This document shows positions 1-5,858 of a stretch of DNA of 13,735 bases, piece by piece; the stretch's first letter is position 1, and every line of letters starts with the position of its first letter. The DNA is taken from assembly GCA_905214825.1 (NCBI GenBank), contig CAJMNV010000044.1, positions 1-13,735 on the forward strand. The letters run 5' to 3'. Below the pieces are notes generated by a model. That model did not search any database and was not told where the DNA came from. It saw only the letters and a program-made list of their open reading frames with translations. The translations under genes and the position numbers were made by a program. This DNA is from an uncultured bacterium. Lineage in GTDB: Bacteria > Bacillota > Clostridia > Lachnospirales > Anaerotignaceae.

Positions 1-157
1 TTGCTAATTCAAAATAAAAATGTTGTATTGTCTGCATTTTGTTTGTAGAATATTTATATTTTTTCTGTTCAATCCCTAGTTTCTTTATAAAATTTTCCCT
101 CTTGTATGACATTGAAATTCATAATACATTCCCTTATTTTGCTCTGCATTTTCATAA

Positions 158-192
158 AAAACCACTCTTTTGATATAAAAAAGAGTGGTTTT
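158..192 (-). terminator. Rho-independent terminator after glnN
   Basis: A perfect 14-bp inverted repeat (158-171 and 179-192, 7-nt loop) with core ACCACTC/GAGTGGT lies 22 bp past the glnN stop codon. Read on the minus strand, the hairpin runs directly into a run of six T (161-156). The opposite side is also T-rich, so it might work in both directions, but no plus-strand gene is seen. Confidence 0.9.
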
Positions 193-214
193 GTTTTTGT
201 TGTCATACAACATA

Positions 215-2323
215 TTAAATATTATACAATAATTCTCCATATGTTGGAAATGGCCATGCTTTTTCATCTACCAACATTTCCAATTTATCCGCAGGTTTAC
301 GCAACTGCTGCATTGCTGCAAACACATAATCTCTATAAAACACTGCTTGTGAACGGCTACTGCCTTTTAACAGATGTGCTTGTGTTGTCACTTCTTCCAA
401 ATGTTGTAACCCTTTATGGAACAAAGCAATATTTTCATTGATTTCTTGCAACAATTCTTCTTCCACAGCAGTATCCATACCCACAGCACGCAATGCTGCC
501 AAACTTTGTGCCACCTCTCCGGCATATTTGATAACTGCCGGACGAATTTGTTTTGATGCAATATCAATCATTGTCTTTGCTTCTATGTTAATTTGTTTGA
601 TATAAGCTTCATAATTGATTTCTGCTCTGGATTGCAATTCCAATCTGTTCAACACATGATGACGTTCAAACAAACGAATGGCTTTGTCTGTCACCAATGC
701 CGGAATGGCATCAACCGTATTTTCAATATTTTTTAATCCTCTGTGCTGTGCTTCTTTTACCCATTCTTCGGAATAGCCATTGCCATCAAACAAAATTCTT
801 TTGTGTGCAATATAAGTATCTCGAATTAAATCATGTACAGCAGTATGAAAATCTTCCACATTTTCTAAATGGTCTGCAAATTCTTCCAAGATATCAGCCA
901 CAATGGTATTCAACACAAAGTTTGGACCAGATATTGAACCAGAAGAAGGTGGCATACGAAATTCAAATTTATTCCCTGTAAATGCAAAAGGTGATGTTCT
1001 ATTTCTGTCTGTTGCATCTCTTTTCAAGTCGGGCAATGTATTCACACCAACTCGCATACGTCCGCCTTGTATACTGCTTGTTGCTTCCCCATGCTCAATC
1101 TGGTCAAAAATATCCAAAAGCTGGTCACCCAAAAATATAGATATAATCGCTGGTGGTGCTTCTTGTGCCCCCAATCTGTGGTCATTGCCAGGGTTTGCTG
1201 CTGCCAAACGCAATATATCTGCATATTCATCAACGCCCTTAATAATGGCAGTTAAAAATATCAAAAATTGTGCGTTTTCATGTGGTGTTTTTCCGGGGTC
1301 AAGCAAATTTTGCCCATCATCTGTACTCAAAGACCAGTTATTGTGCTTTCCGCTGCCATTGACACCCTGAAAAGGCTTTTCATGTAACAAACAAGCCAAA
1401 CCATGATGGCTTGCAATTCTTTTCATTGCTTCCATAATCAACTGGTTGTGGTCTGTTGCTCTGTTTGCATCTGCATAAATGGGGGCAAGCTCATGCTGTG
1501 CAGGGGCGACCTCATTGTGCTGTGTTTTTGCAGAAACACCCAATTTCCAAAGCTCCACATTCAATTCATGCATAAAACAAGCAACTCTTTCTTTGATACT
1601 ACCAAAATAATGGTCATCTAATTCTTGGCCTTTGGGTGGTGCTGCCCCAAACAATGTTCTGCCTGCAAATATCAAATCTTTTCTTTGTTTGTACAGTTCT
1701 CTGTCTATCAAAAAATATTCTTGTTCCGCCCCAGAACATACTGTAATTTTTTTTGCTGTACTATTTCCAAACAGCCGCAGTATCCGCATTGCCTGTGTAC
1801 CCACAGCCTCCATAGAACGCAACAAAGGTGTTTTTTTATCCAACGCTTCTCCAGTATAAGAACAAAATGCTGTTGGAATATATAATGTCACACCACCTGC
1901 ATCTTCTCTCAAAAATGCAGGAGAAGTACAATCCCAAGCAGTATATCCTCTTGCTTCAAATGTTGCACGCAAACCGCCGGAAGGAAAAGAAGAAGCATCT
2001 GACTCTCCTTTAATCAATTCTTTCCCAGAAAATTCCATAATCGCCTTCCCATTTGTTGGTGGTGCCAAAAATGAATCATGTTTTTCTGCGGTAATGCCTG
2101 TCATTGGTTGGAACCAATGGGTATAATGTGTTGCCCCTCTTTCAATCGCCCAATCTTTCATTGCATTTGCAATAATATCTGCAATTGCGGAATTCAATGT
2201 TTCTCCTCTTTCGATAGTATTTTTTAATTCTTGGTATACATATTTTGGTAAATGTTCACGCATCATTGCATCATCAAACACATTTATCCCAAAAATTTCA
2301 GGAATAGATATTTTTTCATTCAT
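215..2323 (-). CDS. glnN: Type III glutamine synthetase (GlnN)
   Basis: This 702-aa protein is a glutamine synthetase of the large GSIII class, which makes glutamine from glutamate, ammonia and ATP in the cytoplasm. The length fits GSIII (about 700 aa) and rules out GSI (about 450 aa). Visible signature segments are GAEQEYF (198-204), QHNEVAPAQHE (268-278), the GSIII-type NGSGKHNNWS (322-331), RNRTSPFAF (440-448) and KFEFRMPPSS (452-461). These carry the glutamate, metal and ATP contacts of the catalytic barrel, and a long helical C-terminal part follows. The ATG is preceded by AGAGAGG at 9-nt spacing, about 50 nt after a strong promoter. It is monocistronic, with its own promoter and terminator. 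No GlnR/TnrA-type box (TGTNA-N7-TNACA) was found upstream, so its nitrogen control is not evident from sequence. Identification as GSIII is secure. Confidence 0.97.
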   Translation of the reverse strand: MNEKISIPEIFGINVFDDAMMREHLPKYVYQELKNTIERGETLNSAIADIIANAMKDWAIERGATHYTHWFQPMTGITAEKHDSFLAPPTNGKAIMEFSGKELIKGESDASSFPSGGLRATFEARGYTAWDCTSPAFLREDAGGVTLYIPTAFCSYTGEALDKKTPLLRSMEAVGTQAMRILRLFGNSTAKKITVCSGAEQEYFLIDRELYKQRKDLIFAGRTLFGAAPPKGQELDDHYFGSIKERVACFMHELNVELWKLGVSAKTQHNEVAPAQHELAPIYADANRATDHNQLIMEAMKRIASHHGLACLLHEKPFQGVNGSGKHNNWSLSTDDGQNLLDPGKTPHENAQFLIFLTAIIKGVDEYADILRLAAANPGNDHRLGAQEAPPAIISIFLGDQLLDIFDQIEHGEATSSIQGGRMRVGVNTLPDLKRDATDRNRTSPFAFTGNKFEFRMPPSSGSISGPNFVLNTIVADILEEFADHLENVEDFHTAVHDLIRDTYIAHKRILFDGNGYSEEWVKEAQHRGLKNIENTVDAIPALVTDKAIRLFERHHVLNRLELQSRAEINYEAYIKQINIEAKTMIDIASKQIRPAVIKYAGEVAQSLAALRAVGMDTAVEEELLQEINENIALFHKGLQHLEEVTTQAHLLKGSSRSQAVFYRDYVFAAMQQLRKPADKLEMLVDEKAWPFPTYGELLYNI

Positions 2324-2381
2324 ACGCCTAGTCCTCTCTTATCTGCACAATCATTCTAATTTTTTGAAAAAAGATAGTTTT

Positions 2382-2410
2382 ATTATACAAATCTGCATTT
2401 TATTTTGCAA
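2382..2410 (-). promoter_or_regulatory. Sigma-A type promoter of glnN
   Basis: On the minus strand there is a -35 TTGCAA (2410-2405), a 17-bp spacer and a perfect -10 TATAAT (2387-2382), about 60 bp upstream of the glnN ATG. This predicts a leader of about 50 nt. An imperfect inverted repeat, AACGC-N10-GCGTT, lies just upstream of the -35. Confidence 0.75.
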
Positions 2411-2559
2411 TCTTTTTAAAACCAACGCAACAAAAACAGCGTTTCAGTGATATTTTTTTATGATATATGTTTATTTTTATTCAAAATTTCCATAGCTTTT
2501 TGTTTTCATCGTTTTTTGTACTTTTTTTTGTTCATAACAGAATATATTTCTGCCGAAAG

Positions 2560-2597
2560 AAAAGAAGTTTTGACAATTTTGTCAAAACTTCTTTTTT
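2560..2597 (-). terminator. Terminator after the zinc-ribbon gene
   Basis: A 17-bp perfect inverted repeat (2560-2576 and 2579-2595) begins right after the stop codon of the zinc-ribbon gene. On the minus strand it ends in TTTTCTTTC. It separates this gene from the glnN promoter region. Confidence 0.8.
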
Positions 2598-2599
2598 GT

Positions 2600-2812
2600 T
2601 TATCCACCAATCAAAAAATCTAAAATATTAGAACCTGAACTTGTTTCTGCACGATACAGTTCTGTATAGCCACATCTTTTACAACTGATTGTAATAAACT
2701 TTTTATTTTGCACATCGAATAATTTTGCCATAGTACCTCCGGTTGCTTGAAACTGGTCTTCTACAAATTCATGACAACCACATTTTTGACAACAAAATAC
2801 TTGCTTTTCCAT
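2600..2812 (-). CDS. Small zinc-ribbon protein (COG3478/DUF2082-like)
   Basis: This 70-aa cytosolic protein has two Cys pairs, C8-x2-C11 and C44-x2-C47, with extra Cys at 7 and 13, which suggests one zinc ribbon. The middle segment (residues 20-40, including QFQATGG and KLFDVQNKKF) and the CGYTELY segment near the second knuckle match my memory of the small zinc-ribbon family annotated as predicted nucleic-acid-binding proteins. The biochemical role is unknown. I chose the ATG at 2812 because GAGGTG sits 6 nt upstream. The longer in-frame start at 2941 would have to read through the spo0A terminator and this gene's own promoter. It is a single-gene unit between spo0A and glnN with its own promoter and terminator, and I see no functional link to either neighbour. 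Confidence 0.88.
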   Translation of the reverse strand: MEKQVFCCQKCGCHEFVEDQFQATGGTMAKLFDVQNKKFITISCKRCGYTELYRAETSSGSNILDFLIGG

Positions 2813-2818
2813 CAAAAA

Positions 2819-2824
2819 CACCTC
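2819..2824 (-). promoter_or_regulatory. Ribosome binding site that fixes the zinc-ribbon start
   Basis: GAGGTG on the minus strand lies 6 nt before the ATG at 2812. It selects this start over the in-frame upstream ATG at 2941, which has no comparable site. Confidence 0.75.
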
Positions 2825-2839
2825 ATTTCCTTTTCTTCT

Positions 2840-2868
2840 ATCATACAAAACTATGCTCCAAAATACAA
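2840..2868 (-). promoter_or_regulatory. Promoter of the zinc-ribbon gene
   Basis: The -10 TATGAT (2845-2840) is separated by 17 bp from a weaker -35 TTGTAT (2868-2863). It starts 10 bp past the base of the spo0A terminator and predicts a leader of only about 20 nt. The -35 matches consensus at three of six positions, so the call is moderate. Confidence 0.5.
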
Positions 2869-2877
2869 TACCATAAT

Positions 2878-2908
2878 AAAAGCCGAAGTTTTCATAACCT
2901 CGACTTTT
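2878..2908 (-). terminator. Terminator downstream of spo0A
   Basis: There are two 13-nt arms (2878-2890 and 2896-2908) with a 5-nt loop. On the minus strand the stem is complete with two G-U pairs, whereas the plus-strand RNA would have two mismatches, so the structure belongs to minus-strand transcription. It is followed by TTTTATTATGG. It lies about 137 nt past the spo0A stop codon, giving spo0A a fairly long 3' UTR in which I see no gene. Confidence 0.65.
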
Positions 2909-3044
2909 TTCAAATAATTTTTTACTTAGGCATACTATCATTTTGTGGACAAATACTTATTTTTTTCCCAATTCCGTCAACATTATCAAAAAATAAATCT
3001 CTTGGTACTACTTTTACAAAAAATCAATATATTACTTTTATTTT

Positions 3045-3893
3045 TCATAAAAATGCCATAACTTTTTGTGGTCTATGTTCCAATATTTCATTTTGTTGCC
3101 TTTTTCCGTTTTGCATACGAAAATGTTCTGCCACAATGGCAATAAACTGACCATTCGTTGGTTTTTCTACCATCCAATATCCGGATATTTCAAAATAAAT
3201 TTGTCTTCCGTTCTTCTTCCACGCACTTTCAATGGCGTGACGAATGGCACGTTCTACTTTACTCGCTGTTGTATGATACATCTTTGCAATATCTGGATAC
3301 AATCCTTTTGTAATACCCACCATAGCCTCTCTATCTTCCACAACCATCAGCACTGCTTGTCGTATAAAATGATATCCTTTTATACTTGCAGGAATGCCCA
3401 TGCGGCTTAATATAGAAGAAATATCCGCTTCCAAAAAAGAAACCTCATTTATTCCTATTTCCACTTCTTCTGATGATTGTGTTATATTATTTGGCTTTTT
3501 TGTATAAGATGTACTTTGTTCTGTCAGTTGATGTATGCGTTCCAATAACAACTCCCCTTGTATTGGCTTTGCCATATAATAGTTCGCCCCACTTGCTATG
3601 GCACGTCTTACCACTGTATCACTATCAATAGCAGAAATCATAATGCTCACACAATCCAAATTTCTTTTCTTGATATTTTCTAATACCCAAACCCCATCTT
3701 TTTCGCCCAATATTGCATCTAGCAATACCACATCTGGTCGTGCTTCTTCAATCATTGCAAAAGCCATTGGACCATTATCTGCCATACCTACAACAACCAT
3801 ATCACCTTTTCTTTCCAGACAAATTTTCAGCTTTTGTAAATACAGCATATCTCTGTCAGCAATTATGATACGTATTTTACCATTGTCCTTCAT
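3045..3893 (-). CDS. spo0A: Stage 0 sporulation master regulator Spo0A (atypical receiver)
   Basis: This 282-aa response regulator is the cytoplasmic transcription factor that commits the cell to sporulation when phosphorylated. Residues 6-125 form the receiver, with phospho-acceptor D59 (VLLD), S87 and K109 (AKPI). A linker of about 30 aa follows, then the Spo0A DNA-binding domain (about 155-260), which contains GIPASIKGY, LYPDIAK and TTASKVERAIRHAIE; the last is near identical to the recognition helix region of Bacillus Spo0A. Three things are odd. The usual acidic pair ADD(N) reads ADRD (13-15), so the second Asp is Arg. The usual MP after the acceptor Asp reads LG (62-63). About 19 residues extend past the normal C-terminus. 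The ATG has GGGGG upstream. The gene follows spoIVB, as in Bacillus and Clostridia. The Spo0A call is firm because of the DNA-binding domain; a divergent paralogue cannot be excluded. Confidence 0.95.
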   Translation of the reverse strand: MKDNGKIRIIIADRDMLYLQKLKICLERKGDMVVVGMADNGPMAFAMIEEARPDVVLLDAILGEKDGVWVLENIKKRNLDCVSIMISAIDSDTVVRRAIASGANYYMAKPIQGELLLERIHQLTEQSTSYTKKPNNITQSSEEVEIGINEVSFLEADISSILSRMGIPASIKGYHFIRQAVLMVVEDREAMVGITKGLYPDIAKMYHTTASKVERAIRHAIESAWKKNGRQIYFEISGYWMVEKPTNGQFIAIVAEHFRMQNGKRQQNEILEHRPQKVMAFL

Positions 3894-4011
3894 AAAATAT
3901 TACCCCCATTTTCGTTTCCGTTTTGGTTCCACAAACCATAATAATAACGCCTATACGTTTTATTATATTATTTTGTTGCAAATTGTACCACCATACATGC
4001 TTAAAATACAC
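3877..4011 (-). CDS. Possible 44-aa upstream reading frame overlapping the spo0A start
   Basis: A GTG at 4011 is preceded by an unusually purine-rich, Shine-Dalgarno-like stretch (AGAGGGAGGAGG, 4024-4013). It opens a 44-codon frame that ends at a TAA 17 nt inside spo0A, in another frame. The predicted peptide starts MYFKHVWWYN and resembles nothing I know. The overlap would allow translational coupling or attenuation of spo0A. Against it, the perfect AGGAGG is only 1 nt from the GTG (GGGAGG gives 4 nt), and the frame is short and AT-rich enough to occur by chance. This is inference only. Confidence 0.2.
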   Translation of the reverse strand: MYFKHVWWYNLQQNNIIKRIGVIIMVCGTKTETKMGVIFYEGQW

Positions 4012-4046
4012 GCCTCCTCCCTCTTATGACTTCATTTTCCATACTT

Positions 4047-4060
4047 TTTGACATTCGACA
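4047..4060 (-). promoter_or_regulatory. Tandem 0A boxes (Spo0A binding sites) upstream of spo0A
   Basis: On the minus strand TGTCGAA (4060-4054), an exact 0A-box consensus, is directly followed by TGTCAAA (4053-4047), one mismatch away. They lie about 155 bp upstream of the spo0A start. Adjacent head-to-tail heptamers fit Spo0A binding as a dimer and suggest autoregulation. No experimental support is available here. Confidence 0.55.
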
Positions 4061-4130
4061 TCAAAATTATGCTTTTTATACGATTTTTTGCTATATGGTA
4101 TGAAATTTGCTTGTCATTTTTTCAGAACAT

Positions 4131-4158
4131 TTTATAACCTATACAAGCAACGCATCAA
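4131..4158 (-). promoter_or_regulatory. Candidate sigma-A promoter for spo0A (proximal)
   Basis: TTGATG (4158-4153), a 16-bp spacer and TATAAA (4136-4131) on the minus strand. Its start point would lie upstream of the 0A boxes, so bound Spo0A could block it. In such AT-rich DNA the match is only suggestive. Confidence 0.35.
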
Positions 4159-4242
4159 TGTAAAAAAATTCCATGAAAAGCTAACAAATCAGCGAAATGA
4201 CTTTCTATAAAAACAGTCAACTATGTTAGTACGTGAAACCAA

Positions 4243-4271
4243 ACTATATATATCGAAGACTGAAATGTAAA
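4243..4271 (-). promoter_or_regulatory. Candidate sigma-A promoter for spo0A (distal)
   Basis: TTTACA (4271-4266), a 17-bp spacer and TATAGT (4248-4243) on the minus strand, each 5 of 6 to consensus. If used, it gives a leader of roughly 340 nt before spo0A. The evidence is the match alone. Confidence 0.35.
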
Positions 4272-4360
4272 AGCATTGATACAAGAATGCGACAACTTTA
4301 GATGTGTTTCATGTCAAAAATCATATAAATATAAATATAAATAAAGTAAAATTTTTGCAT

Positions 4361-4401
4361 AAAAAAAGAGAAAATAAATATGGTTTCCTATTTATTTTCT
4401 C
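4361..4401 (-). terminator. Terminator after spoIVB
   Basis: A 13-bp perfect inverted repeat (4368-4380 and 4389-4401) with an 8-nt loop lies 8 bp past the spoIVB stop. On the minus strand it is followed by seven T (4367-4361). The stem is AT-rich, but position and T-tract are typical. It separates spoIVB from spo0A transcription. Confidence 0.8.
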
Positions 4402-4409
4402 CTTTTGGT

Positions 4410-5681
4410 TTATGCAATATTTCGTTCTTCTTGCAACATATCTTCAATAAAAATACCATATCCTCTTGTGGGGTCTTGTACAAAAACATGTGTCACAGCA
4501 CCAATGATTTTATTGTTTTGTAATATTGGCGAACCACTCATTCCTTGTACAATACCACCTGTTTGTTGTAACAACCTTTCATCTGTCACACGAATGACCA
4601 TACCTTTGTTACAATCTTTGGCAAAGTGATTGACTTGCTCGACTTCAATTTCATAAGGTATCACCGTATCTCCCGCAATATTAGACAAAATGACAGCTTT
4701 TTCTTCTTCTACTTCCCCACGCAATCCAATCGGGTAGCTATCACCTTTAAAAGGTTCTGTTTCAAAAATAAAAAAAATTCCAATTTCTGTATTTTTTTCA
4801 ATATCACCCAATACATCATCTGCTGCAATAAAACCACCCAATTCACCTGGGGATCCCTTTTCTCCTTTTACAATTTCTGTCAAACGTGCCGATGTAATAT
4901 GTCCTTGCTTCAAAGACATCAAACCACCTGTATCCACATCATAAATGCCATGTCCCAACGCACCAAAGCGATTTGTTTCTTCATCAAAAAAAGTTACTGT
5001 ACCAATCCCTTGTATGCTATCACGCACCCAAACCCCCAATTTATAGGCATTATCAGCAGGGCTATACACAGGTTGTATTTTGACAGTATTTTGTTTTCCA
5101 TTGCGAATATATTCTACCACAATCGGTTGTTCATTGTTATGTTCCACAGCTTGCAAAAAACTTTCTTTATTTTTCATTTCCTGCCCATTTACTTTTTGTA
5201 TCAAATCCCCTGTTTTTAAAACACCTTTGCAAGGTTCTGTTTTTTCTCCATTTTCTCCCTCTACAAATCCTGTACCCAATACCAAAAGCCCATCTGTATC
5301 CAACTGCACGCCCACGGTTCTACCACTAGGAATGAGTTCAATATCAGGTAACACATTGGCATCCACTGTTTTGACAGGCAATTTATCAAACAAATAAAAT
5401 GTAACTTGTGTATTTCCTTGTTCAATACCTTCAGCAGTTACTGCTGTTCCCAAATCCAAATGCAAATTGTCCGCCATTGGCTTTGTTGTCACACCAAGTA
5501 CACGCATACTATTCTCAGATTTTGCCGAAACAGGTAATTTCACATCATAATATGCTGTTTTTCCTTCCACCAATGTTAATTTATTAGGTAACATAAATCG
5601 TATACTACACCATAGCAAACCCAAAACAAACAACACAACAATTCCAATATATGCTTTCTTTCTTATTTTGTATATCATCAC
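4410..5681 (-). CDS. spoIVB: SpoIVB serine peptidase (stage IV sporulation)
   Basis: This 423-aa membrane-anchored protein is the S55-family signalling peptidase that the forespore secretes into the intermembrane space; in Bacillus it cleaves SpoIVFA and so triggers pro-sigma-K processing in the mother cell. One N-terminal membrane segment (about residues 11-30) acts as signal or anchor. A PDZ domain follows (about 120-205, with LKTGDLIQKVNGQ), then the S55 peptidase domain. The catalytic triad is readable: H244 in LGHG, D367 in VTDE and S382 in GMSGSPI, with the same D-to-S distance (15) as in Bacillus. The start could be GTG at 5681 (7 nt after AGGAG) or ATG at 5678; the difference is one residue. 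It stands alone between the eno and spoIVB terminators, with a forespore-type promoter candidate upstream. Neighbouring spo0A is the conserved partner. Confidence 0.96.
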   Translation of the reverse strand: MMIYKIRKKAYIGIVVLFVLGLLWCSIRFMLPNKLTLVEGKTAYYDVKLPVSAKSENSMRVLGVTTKPMADNLHLDLGTAVTAEGIEQGNTQVTFYLFDKLPVKTVDANVLPDIELIPSGRTVGVQLDTDGLLVLGTGFVEGENGEKTEPCKGVLKTGDLIQKVNGQEMKNKESFLQAVEHNNEQPIVVEYIRNGKQNTVKIQPVYSPADNAYKLGVWVRDSIQGIGTVTFFDEETNRFGALGHGIYDVDTGGLMSLKQGHITSARLTEIVKGEKGSPGELGGFIAADDVLGDIEKNTEIGIFFIFETEPFKGDSYPIGLRGEVEEEKAVILSNIAGDTVIPYEIEVEQVNHFAKDCNKGMVIRVTDERLLQQTGGIVQGMSGSPILQNNKIIGAVTHVFVQDPTRGYGIFIEDMLQEERNIA

Positions 5682-5726
5682 ACATTCACTCCTAAGCGGT
5701 TCGTTTGCAAAAACATTTTTGCTTTA

Positions 5727-5757
5727 TATAATGTTGCCAACAAACAAATGCTTATAC
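5727..5757 (-). promoter_or_regulatory. Candidate forespore (sigma-F/sigma-G) promoter of spoIVB
   Basis: On the minus strand GTATA (5757-5753) is followed by GGCAACATTATA (5738-5727). The second element fits both the sigma-F -10 pattern (GGnnAnAHTR) and the sigma-G -10 pattern (CATWHTA). Spacing from GTATA is 14 bp to GG and 19 bp to CAT, about one or two bp off the usual values as I recall them. The known forespore expression of spoIVB supports it. Confidence 0.45.
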
Positions 5758-5816
5758 AGGTTAGAAATACAAATTATTAAAAAATATCATGAAATCAACA
5801 AAACGTAATTTTTGAC

Positions 5817-5852
5817 AAAAAAAAATGATACTGATTGCTCAGTACCATTTTT
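5817..5852 (-). terminator. Terminator after eno (end of glycolytic operon)
   Basis: A 14-bp stem (5821-5834 and 5839-5852) with a 4-nt loop starts 6 bp past the eno stop. On the minus strand it has one G-U pair and ends in nine T (5825-5817). The plus-strand version would carry a mismatch, so it serves the minus-strand operon. Confidence 0.9.
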
Positions 5853-5858
5853 ATTAAA

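Larger units (their letters stand above)
3894..4360 (-). other. Long AT-rich leader/intergenic region upstream of spo0A
   Basis: About 470 bp between the spoIVB terminator and the spo0A ATG contain no convincing gene other than the doubtful small frame listed separately. They hold two sigma-A-like promoter candidates (4243-4271 and 4131-4158), tandem 0A-box-like heptamers (4047-4060), a lone TATAAT at 3967-3962 without a matching -35, and three copies of ATAAAT (4325-4342). The spacing suggests a regulated, possibly multi-promoter leader, as is known for spo0A in Bacillus subtilis (a vegetative and a sporulation promoter with 0A boxes between). No sigma-H promoter could be matched. Confidence 0.6.

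Noticed and set aside
1..157. Short open frames past the glnN terminator
   Set aside because: On either strand they are short, have no ribosome binding site that fits, and have AT-rich random composition. I see no gene here.
2813..2941. Longer N-terminus for the zinc-ribbon protein
   Set aside because: The extra codons cover the spo0A terminator and the gene's own promoter. A good ribosome binding site exists only at the inner ATG (2812).
4302..4316. Perfect TTGACA on the minus strand near 4316-4311 as a -35 element
   Set aside because: No -10-like hexamer lies 16-18 bp downstream, so it was not called a promoter.
4325..4342. Three tandem ATAAAT units as a repeat element
   Set aside because: It is only 18 bp in extremely AT-rich DNA; chance or simple slippage is sufficient.
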